From Candidatus Micrarchaeia archaeon (GTDB lineage Archaea > Micrarchaeota > Micrarchaeia > Anstonellales > Bilamarchaeaceae), in assembly GCA_041650355.1 (NCBI GenBank), contig JBAZLI010000044.1, positions 1 through 8,555 of the forward strand: a DNA stretch of 8,555 bases, given 5' to 3'. Below, in pieces: positions 1 to 5,914 of the stretch (the stretch's first letter is position 1; the number at the start of each line of letters is the position of its first letter). A program made the translations under genes and the position numbers. A model generated the notes under the pieces. It worked only from the letters and a program-made list of their open reading frames with translations, did not search any database and was not told the origin of the DNA.

Positions 1-2
1 AT

Positions 3-2147
3 GGTAAAGCTAGCAAGGAGGCTAGTGAGGGACATGCAGCCACTGCCAAGGAGCTGAAGGCCCAGGTAAAAGCTGCATCAGCGTATCTGGACCAGCTCAA
101 TGAATTGAAGGCGAAGATCGAAGCGTATGTAAAAAGCGTGGAAGAGTCAGCCAAAAAAATGGTTCCCGAGGAGCTCGATGCCCGTTTGAACCTCTACCTT
201 ACCGCCAAGAAGCAGATTGCGGAGGTAAAACAATTCACGAAAAAATTCCTCAGAAGGAATAATGACCCTGAGGCTAAGTTGCTCGCGAAGGAGCTCCAAG
301 CGGTAATAAATGCGGCAGATAAAAAGATGGAGCGCGCGTCAAGAAGGACCGAACGCATGATGGAACCTGGGGCCAAAGAAGCAGCTGAATCAAGGATGAG
401 ATATAATGAGCTGGCCGCTCAAGTCCAGAGGGACGATGGCGTGTCTGTGCTTTCACAGAATCCACTCAAGGCTACTTGGTGGTGGGCTGCGGATAAGGGA
501 GTCGCCATATCATTCACGTTGCGAAGATGGATGCGCAACATGGAGGACCTCAGTGTGAGGGCCATGGATTGGTTCAAACAGTACAACGAAGCCAATCCGC
601 TCCGGGGCCGCCTTGCCAGGTGGGGGAGCATGGCGATAACCGAACAGCACGCGCTGAATCCTAAAAGCGAATCCGAGAAGATGAAGACCGCGCTTGAAGG
701 CGTGTTTTATTCCTACCCTGCGATATGGCTCGCGAAACCCGCATATGGTGTGAGCGAAGAGGAGGATGGCGAATACCGCCTCAGGCAGCTTGCATACAAA
801 TGGTTCACATACGCCGGTTCGAAATCAGAGAGCGCGCCGAAAACAGGTGACAAAGATTACGCCGACCTGCTCTTGCGCTTCGGCACCGGCGCGGAACTGG
901 AAGCGGCTTACCGCTATTATACTAAGAATAAGGATGCGGCGATGGCTTACGCATGGACGAGGGGAAACAAGCAACCGTCCAAGGCGCCGGTGAAGGCGCA
1001 CGGAATGAGCGAAGAAGATTTTGCGAAGCGCCAGGCAATGTGGAATGCACATAAGAAAATGCAGGCCAACGCCGTAGAAGGCATGGATATCTCAGTGGAG
1101 CTGAAACTGAGCGTGAACACCCAGGAAAATAAAGGCAGGAGCGTAGGCGTGGTCGCGGCGATAACCGGCATGCCACCGATTGCTCTTGGCAGGGACAGGA
1201 AGATGGAAAAAGGCAAGAGTGCCAGCGCCATTGACGCCATGTACTCGCAAAAAGCAGCGGAGAGAGCGGCAGAGCTTGCCATGGCAGGCCTCAACGAGAT
1301 GAGTTTCCCCTTCCTGGACGCGATCCAGTTCACGGACCTGAAATACCGCGACCCGCGCACCGGCAAAACCAGGAAGATAGAGAGCGCGTCCCAGCTGCCA
1401 GTCCAAATTTCCATGAGCGGTTTCGTCGCGGACTTAAATCTGACCGCTGCAAGATTTTTCGAATGGTCCGAGAAAGGGATGAAAGGGGCCGCGCCCAAAG
1501 GCCGGTACTTTGACATGGAATGGGACACCAGCGGCGGCTCCAAGGTGCTGGCTGTCAAGGTCAAGCAGGAAGCCATTCTACCGCTCAGGAGAGCGAGCGG
1601 CGGGGCATTTGATTTAGCCGCGCTTGGAGTGCTGGCAGACACCATCCTCCCCCAGCGCACCCCCACAGGGGATCCGATCCGGGTGATGTACTTCAGCGCC
1701 AAGGACAAGAAATATGTCAGGCTGTTGCCGCAGGAAATCGCGGAAGTGGCCGGAAAAATATCAAACAGGTCCATCCCGTTCCCAGCAAGTCGTGAAGCTG
1801 ATATCGTCGTGGCCGAGCAACCGGTCCAATTTGAGAGAAGCTACGCAAAAGAAGAGCTTGACGCCAGGATAACTGCTCTGTTCAATTCAAAAAAAGAAGG
1901 AGACAATGCGTATGAATATTTTGCAAGCTTGATCAGCAGAAAAGATGACTTGGGTGACATTCTGAGCGCTTTGACAGTGCTTTACGGTAAGAAAGGCAGG
2001 GAGCCGCTCTCTGCGGCGGTTATACAGCCGGAGCTCGGAAATCTGCTGCCTGCCAGAGATATCAGAGAACGAGACAGATTCTTGACTGATCTGTTCGATG
2101 ACAATCTGTTTGGCCCAGATAAAAAATATCCGATTTCAAAAAAATGA
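3..2147 (+). CDS. Large helix-rich protein of unknown function, 5' end outside the window
   Basis: I do not recognise this protein. The frame is open from base 3 to the TGA at 2145-2147. The only start-like codon near the left edge is a TTG at 105, and the codons before it (GKASKEASEG..., then AKELKAQVKAA) continue the same K/E/A-rich helical pattern, so the gene most likely begins before the window. At least 714 residues are visible. From about 3 to 420 it is a charged helical, probably coiled-coil region. Next comes a Trp/Arg-rich stretch (WWW at about 474-482), then more helices to about 1080. From about 1080 to 1800 it looks mixed alpha/beta, with segments such as DISVELKLSV and KVLAVKVKQ. 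A charged helical tail ends in Lys-Lys. I see no cysteine, signal peptide or membrane segment. The next gene starts 19 bases downstream, so the two are probably co-transcribed. It could be a structural or scaffolding protein, but that is a guess from composition only. Confidence 0.85.
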   Translation, partial: GKASKEASEGHAATAKELKAQVKAASAYLDQLNELKAKIEAYVKSVEESAKKMVPEELDARLNLYLTAKKQIAEVKQFTKKFLRRNNDPEAKLLAKELQAVINAADKKMERASRRTERMMEPGAKEAAESRMRYNELAAQVQRDDGVSVLSQNPLKATWWWAADKGVAISFTLRRWMRNMEDLSVRAMDWFKQYNEANPLRGRLARWGSMAITEQHALNPKSESEKMKTALEGVFYSYPAIWLAKPAYGVSEEEDGEYRLRQLAYKWFTYAGSKSESAPKTGDKDYADLLLRFGTGAELEAAYRYYTKNKDAAMAYAWTRGNKQPSKAPVKAHGMSEEDFAKRQAMWNAHKKMQANAVEGMDISVELKLSVNTQENKGRSVGVVAAITGMPPIALGRDRKMEKGKSASAIDAMYSQKAAERAAELAMAGLNEMSFPFLDAIQFTDLKYRDPRTGKTRKIESASQLPVQISMSGFVADLNLTAARFFEWSEKGMKGAAPKGRYFDMEWDTSGGSKVLAVKVKQEAILPLRRASGGAFDLAALGVLADTILPQRTPTGDPIRVMYFSAKDKKYVRLLPQEIAEVAGKISNRSIPFPASREADIVVAEQPVQFERSYAKEELDARITALFNSKKEGDNAYEYFASLISRKDDLGDILSALTVLYGKKGREPLSAAVIQPELGNLLPARDIRERDRFLTDLFDDNLFGPDKKYPISKK

Positions 2148-2155
2148 TTTTGTGC

Positions 2156-2160
2156 GGTGA
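2156..2160 (+). promoter_or_regulatory. Ribosome binding site that decides the start of the 550-aa gene
   Basis: GGTGA matches the archaeal anti-Shine-Dalgarno sequence. It directly abuts a TTG at 2161, which is too close for a start, and lies six bases before the ATG at 2167, which is normal spacing. This favours the ATG. Confidence 0.6.
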
Positions 2161-2166
2161 TTGAAA

Positions 2167-3819
2167 ATGACAAGCCCGGCATTCCTCGTGAAGCAGAATA
2201 AATTTGTGCAGGAACTCAGGAGTAGCTACTCTCTTGTATTGTCTATTCCCAAGGAAAATAGCCTGGATGGAAAGGCGCGTTCGCTTGAACTGAAGGTGTC
2301 TGCAGTTGATGCCCGCAAGAACGAGGTGCATTTCAAGCTTGTAAGCGAGACCGTTGGTAGCCGTGCCTCAAGAGACGGCGCCAGAGTGTTTGTTGGCACT
2401 GCTTCAGGAGCGGATTTGGACGTGTTTGAGCTGACATCCACTCTCAGCGGCAGAAAGATTCGCGAGGCCGTCAGCTTTAAAGCCAAGGACAAATCACAGT
2501 CGCAACCGTTTTCGTTTGCAAAAGTCGAAATCTACAATGCGAACGGGACCCCTCTTTGGTCCAATGGCATAAAAATTGAAGCAGAAAAACCGGTTTCATC
2601 CTCTGGAAAGAACGAGCGGAATAAGCCAGTTTCGGACAATGCATCCAAAAAGCCGGATGCGCAGAAAACAGTGCCAGCTCAGGTAGAGGAAACCACTCGT
2701 CATCAAAAAGTACGGAAGGAAGAGCAACCTTCGGAGAAGAGAGACGTTCCGAAAACCGCGGCAGAAAAGTCCAAGGAAGCAAAAAAGCCTGAAGAGAAAA
2801 AAGAAGTTCCTGCTTCGTCCAAGAAATCCACTCCAGCCGCTAAAAAGACGGTTCCAAAACAGGTCGAAGAACAGGAACTAGACCGCTCAGAATCGTATAA
2901 GAAAATGACGCTGGCAGAAATGCTCCAGGAGCTCAGGACAAAGCCAGCAGAGCTTCTTGCCGAGCGCAAAACCGGCCACCAGGGCTTCCAGGTGTTCACG
3001 TCCGGGCAGGCACTTTCAGCAGAGGACCGGAAGAGGCTCATGGCTTTCCAGACGCTCTGCCGCAAGCTTGGCGAATACGAAGTATTCAACGAATTAGCGG
3101 GGAACAACCTCAACTACCTGGACGTTTTCAACGAAGTAAAAGTGAATGGCAAATTCGACGATGCAACCCAGCAGGCGGTGCGACTCCTGCAAAATCTGCT
3201 GGTAAAGTATCTGGAAAGCACGGGCGTAAGGAACGGCCAGGAAATCGGCACGCTGGGCGGCAAGAAGGTCATTCTGAGAACCGAGCGCCTCGCAAACGGC
3301 AAAGTCGGAGCGCAAACCATAACCGCTTTGTTCAGGTTCATGTCAGAGCAGGAAAAAGCCAGGGAATTGCAGGCAAAGCCCGAAGCCAAGGAAGCCGCTT
3401 CTGATATTGCCAAGGAGATAGAAGCTATCTCTAAAATGCCTCTGAACGCCAGACAGAGCGCGAACCTTTTTTCCATTGCTCCGCCGGTCCGCCCGCCAGA
3501 GCAGAAAACCGAAGCCCCGGTTCAGAACGACATAGACCGGTTCAACGGCCACGACCTGATGACGCAGCTCGATATAATTGCGCACTCTGAAAAATCCGCC
3601 ATAAAGGGCAAGCGCAGGCTCCTCACCCTATTCCTTACGCGGAGAAGCCCGATAAATTCCAACGGCAGCATCAACCAGAACAATATCGATTTGAGCGCCA
3701 CTCTCTCCGAACTAAACAGGAGAGCGGAAAAGGAAAAACACGTGGTGATAGATTTCGGAGGCAAAAAATGCAAAATAACCGTCGAGGGTACCACGCTCAA
3801 GGCAGTGCCAATAGAATAG
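2167..3819 (+). CDS. Multidomain protein with a K/E/P-rich linker and a peptidoglycan-binding-like domain
   Basis: This is a 550-residue protein of unknown function; the ATG at 2167 is chosen because GGTGA lies six bases upstream (a TTG at 2161 is the alternative). Residues 1-141 look beta-rich and possibly globular. Residues 142-245 form a low-complexity K/E/P/S linker, probably disordered, with KTVPAQVEE at 167-175 and KTVPKQVEE at 227-235. Residues 246-395 are helical and contain two half-motifs of the peptidoglycan-binding (PG_binding_1-like) fold: NGKFDDATQQAVRLLQ at 327-342 and NGKVGAQTITALF at 377-389, separated by a longer loop than usual. Residues 400-455 are a second linker. The C-terminus (460-550) has helices and then short strands (HVVIDF, KCKITVEG). 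There is no signal peptide or membrane helix, so extracellular wall binding is not supported. The fold assignment is from motif pattern only. It probably shares a transcript with the gene 19 bases upstream and converges with the gene ending at 3884. Confidence 0.85.
   Translation: MTSPAFLVKQNKFVQELRSSYSLVLSIPKENSLDGKARSLELKVSAVDARKNEVHFKLVSETVGSRASRDGARVFVGTASGADLDVFELTSTLSGRKIREAVSFKAKDKSQSQPFSFAKVEIYNANGTPLWSNGIKIEAEKPVSSSGKNERNKPVSDNASKKPDAQKTVPAQVEETTRHQKVRKEEQPSEKRDVPKTAAEKSKEAKKPEEKKEVPASSKKSTPAAKKTVPKQVEEQELDRSESYKKMTLAEMLQELRTKPAELLAERKTGHQGFQVFTSGQALSAEDRKRLMAFQTLCRKLGEYEVFNELAGNNLNYLDVFNEVKVNGKFDDATQQAVRLLQNLLVKYLESTGVRNGQEIGTLGGKKVILRTERLANGKVGAQTITALFRFMSEQEKARELQAKPEAKEAASDIAKEIEAISKMPLNARQSANLFSIAPPVRPPEQKTEAPVQNDIDRFNGHDLMTQLDIIAHSEKSAIKGKRRLLTLFLTRRSPINSNGSINQNNIDLSATLSELNRRAEKEKHVVIDFGGKKCKITVEGTTLKAVPIE
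2665..2871 (+). repeat. Duplicated KTVPxQVEE motif flanking a charged linker
   Basis: The nine-residue motif KTVPxQVEE is encoded at 2665-2691 and again at 2845-2871, differing in one residue (A against K). The two copies use different codons (for example GTGCCA against GTTCCA), so the DNA has diverged while the protein stayed the same. Shorter echoes (RDVPK, KKEVP) lie between them. This suggests an old internal duplication or selection on the peptide. Confidence 0.6.
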
Positions 3820-3883
3820 CTCAAAAACGCCTACCTACTCTTTCGAATTTATGTAACTCGTACCTAATGGAATCAGTACAACT

Positions 3884-4498
3884 TTATGACGGATCTGATT
3901 TCTCAGATTTTGTGCCCGTCATACGAGTCCAGATCAACTTGAGAAGATTCGCCATGGTTTCGAGTGCATCAGCAATGAACATCCTCATTCCCACTGTCTT
4001 TCCCTTAAATACTTCTAGATACGCACGCAATAATTTTCCCTCCCTAGCAAACTTTGCTCCTTTGTCATAATAATCTGCTTTCATATTATGCCTTTCGGAT
4101 ATTCTTTTTAGTTTCTCAGGAGTATACTTATTTAGGAATTCAAGGTAAGACTCCACCGTAATTCTAGCTTTTAGAATCGTTTCCTCTACCTCACAAAGTT
4201 GCTTCTGTTGTGCAATCGCTTGCTCTAACGTTTCAATATCCTTTTGTCCGCTTTCAGTTTTTGAAAACTGCGCTTTCAAAATCTTAAGTTGTTCCTTCAT
4301 CGCGTTTAATTTTTCGTAATCTTCTTTGATATCTTTAATCTGTATACTATCATCTTCATTCTCACATTTTCCCCTTCTCCACCTAAAGGCTCTTCGTATC
4401 CCCTCCGGTCCTACCATTTTTTTCCAAAATTTCGGCTTCTCAATCGTTGGCTGTTCTCCCTTTTCGTTCTTTACAAGCTTCGTTCTTTTTGTAAACAT
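3884..4498 (-). CDS. Small basic coiled-coil protein of unknown function in AT-rich DNA
   Basis: This is a 204-residue protein that I do not recognise. It starts at the ATG at 4498, six bases after a GGTG within a GGGGTGGGG ribosome binding site, and ends at a TAA. Residues 1-45 are strongly basic with Trp/Arg clusters (FWKK, FRWRR). Residues 54-120 have the Leu/Ile/Lys/Glu spacing of a coiled coil. Residues 125-165 are helical and charged, and 168-193 form a hydrophobic, Met-rich amphipathic helix that may touch a membrane or a partner. There is no clear transmembrane segment or signal peptide. My hand count over 3961-4380 gives about 37% GC, against roughly 55-65% in lines sampled from neighbouring genes, which suggests recent acquisition or a fast-evolving lineage-specific gene. 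It converges with the 550-aa gene and lies 175 bases downstream of top6A on the same strand, with its own promoter-like region. Confidence 0.75.
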   Translation of the reverse strand: MFTKRTKLVKNEKGEQPTIEKPKFWKKMVGPEGIRRAFRWRRGKCENEDDSIQIKDIKEDYEKLNAMKEQLKILKAQFSKTESGQKDIETLEQAIAQQKQLCEVEETILKARITVESYLEFLNKYTPEKLKRISERHNMKADYYDKGAKFAREGKLLRAYLEVFKGKTVGMRMFIADALETMANLLKLIWTRMTGTKSEKSDPS

Positions 4499-4499
4499 A

Positions 4500-4510
4500 C
4501 CCCCACCCCT
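4500..4510 (-). promoter_or_regulatory. Strong G-rich ribosome binding site of the coiled-coil gene
   Basis: On the minus strand the bases before the ATG read GGGGTGGGGGT. The GGTG core is six bases from the start codon, which supports both the reading frame and this start. Confidence 0.65.
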
Positions 4511-4519
4511 ATAGATTTT

Positions 4520-4594
4520 TTTAAATAAAGGATATTGCTCCTAACAAACACGTATTACAACATATATGTTTACTTCTAAAGGTAAATAAATCTT
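4520..4594 (-). promoter_or_regulatory. AT-rich promoter region with palindrome for the coiled-coil gene
   Basis: Three minus-strand TATA-like elements occur here: TTTATTTAAA at 4529-4520, the perfect 12-base palindrome AACATATATGTT at 4559-4570, and TTTATTTA at 4590-4583. Initiation about 26 bases downstream of the first would fall at the ATG and leave no room for the ribosome binding site. The palindromic element would instead give a leader of about 40 bases and fits better. The palindrome could also be an operator. The rest of the 175-base gap (4595-4673) shows only weak inverted repeats. Confidence 0.4.
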
Positions 4595-4673
4595 TGCTAA
4601 GCGAGCGACGAAGTGGCCAGCAAGCAATTCAAAAATCGCTCCTGAAGTTTCAGACTATCTGCGGGTTATGGAT

Positions 4674-5909
4674 TCAGGGCATCAGGTCCCCTTCGCCTAT
4701 TTTCTTCCTCACGTAATCCCCTACAAAAGTAAGTTTTTGCCCCTGCAACGCGTCCTGCTCGAGCTTCTTCTTGGTTTTCAAAACCCGTTTCAGTTCCTCC
4801 ACCCACCGCTTGTGCGTGCTTATCCACGGGTAGGAGAGCATCTCCTCGGCGCGTTTCAAGTCCACTTCCTTGGCATTTATCGTGAGCTTTTGCAAAAACG
4901 CGTAATCCTCTATGTCCTTCATCGTGACCCCTATGAACCTCATCTCGGGAATCGCGAAATTCCTCCCTAAATAGGCAAGATTCATGCTCCCGGTCTTGAT
5001 GGTCCAGTATATGTACCATCCCCACGCATCGCAATCGGTGAACGCATAAACTGGAAGCCCCTTGTCCGCGAGCTTCCTTATCAGCCGCCTGGTTCCGCGC
5101 GAAGCCTGCCCCTTGGGGGTGATAATAATGCAATTCTCTTTCCTCCAGAACTGGTCCTCATTCAGGCGCTGCCACAATGCGTCCTTTTCCACTACGAGTA
5201 CGTATTTCGCGTCCACGTCCACCAGTTCCATCCCATTATCAACGTCGCTCGGGACCATCCACCCGCTCCTTCCCATCTTGGTTCCGTCTATCAGCGTCTC
5301 CTCTCCTGCGAAGTTGTCCCTTATCTTCAGCCTCCCGGCGACCACTCCCTTCCTATCAGTAGTTAGGTTGAAGTCCTCCCTTTTCACAGATAAAGCGACC
5401 TCCAAATCCTCTATCAGCTCGTTGGACTCGCTCTGCTCTGAGAACAGTTCTTCGTCAATATCCTCTCCTAGGGTGAATTTGAGCTGGTAATACAAGCCCC
5501 TTATGGAAGTGTGCAAATCCTCTGAAATGAATTTCTTGGCCTTGTTCGCTATGGCTATTGTTTGCATGAATTTCTTGGCCTGCCCCACGCTCACGAACCT
5601 CCTCTCCTCCCTTTTTTCCCCTATGCGCAGGAATTTCATCCCTTCGTCGTACACGATGTTGCTCCTGCTCCTGAGCGGAAGGTCGAATTTGGGTTCCTCC
5701 CCTCTTATAACTTCATCAGCGAGCTTTTTGCCCAGGTTCCGGAGCCGTTCCAGCGTCTCCTTCTCCCCGAGCAGCTCCATCCGAGAAACCGGGGTTGATA
5801 CCCCGTCGCCTGCCCTATCTTTCGGTTTTTTGGATTCATCGCCGAACGGATGCGCCACTGCCCGTGGGGCCTCTTCAGCGATGTTCGTCTTTTCGCTTTT
5901 TTTAGCCAT
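4674..5909 (-). CDS. top6A: DNA topoisomerase VI subunit A (Spo11-like catalytic subunit)
   Basis: Topo VI A cuts both strands of a DNA duplex through a tyrosyl-DNA link and forms an A2B2 enzyme with the product of the upstream gene to relax and decatenate the chromosome. Numbering from the ATG at 5909 (411 residues), 1-43 is a charged, probably disordered extension. The winged-helix 5Y-CAP domain follows, with the catalytic tyrosine expected to be the second Tyr of RGLYYQL (Tyr141). The Toprim domain has its Glu in VVEKDALW (Glu241) and the DxD metal pair in FTDCDAWGWYIY (Asp292, Asp294). All key catalytic residues are present. The Toprim loop reads DCDAWG where many archaeal homologues have DGDP. 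Starts at 5915 (ATG overlapping the top6B stop as TGATG) and 5918 (GTG) are alternatives. I prefer 5909 because a GAG lies eight bases before it and MAKK is a typical N-terminus. Translation is probably coupled to top6B. Confidence 0.97.
   Translation of the reverse strand: MAKKSEKTNIAEEAPRAVAHPFGDESKKPKDRAGDGVSTPVSRMELLGEKETLERLRNLGKKLADEVIRGEEPKFDLPLRSRSNIVYDEGMKFLRIGEKREERRFVSVGQAKKFMQTIAIANKAKKFISEDLHTSIRGLYYQLKFTLGEDIDEELFSEQSESNELIEDLEVALSVKREDFNLTTDRKGVVAGRLKIRDNFAGEETLIDGTKMGRSGWMVPSDVDNGMELVDVDAKYVLVVEKDALWQRLNEDQFWRKENCIIITPKGQASRGTRRLIRKLADKGLPVYAFTDCDAWGWYIYWTIKTGSMNLAYLGRNFAIPEMRFIGVTMKDIEDYAFLQKLTINAKEVDLKRAEEMLSYPWISTHKRWVEELKRVLKTKKKLEQDALQGQKLTFVGDYVRKKIGEGDLMP
5527..5581 (-). 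repeat. Exact 16-base direct repeat inside top6A
   Basis: The 16 bases at 5527-5542 recur exactly at 5566-5581, offset by 39 bases (13 codons), so both copies are in the same reading phase. They encode AKKFM and AKKFI in a Lys-rich helix just before the catalytic domain core. It may reflect a small in-frame duplication or simply biased codon use in a repeated helical motif. Confidence 0.6.
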
Positions 5910-5914
5910 GAGCA

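Noticed and set aside
1..57. ATG at the first base of the window as a gene start
   Set aside because: That frame stops after 18 codons (TGA at 55-57) and is not the frame of the large gene.
947..1774. Long minus-strand open frame (275 codons) opposite the large left-hand gene
   Set aside because: It lies wholly opposite a longer, compositionally convincing frame; its product is Ser/Leu/Pro-rich without domain pattern and it has no promoter or ribosome binding site. Typical antisense shadow in GC-rich DNA.
3823..3827. T5 on the minus strand after the coiled-coil gene as its terminator
   Set aside because: A single five-base run about 57 bases past the stop, without a hairpin, is too weak to call, though archaeal termination can use short T-runs.
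4603..4641. Inverted repeat gagcga/tcgctc plus T5 run as a top6A terminator
   Set aside because: The stem is only six pairs with a 27-base loop, and the T-run lies inside the loop, so it does not look like a terminator.
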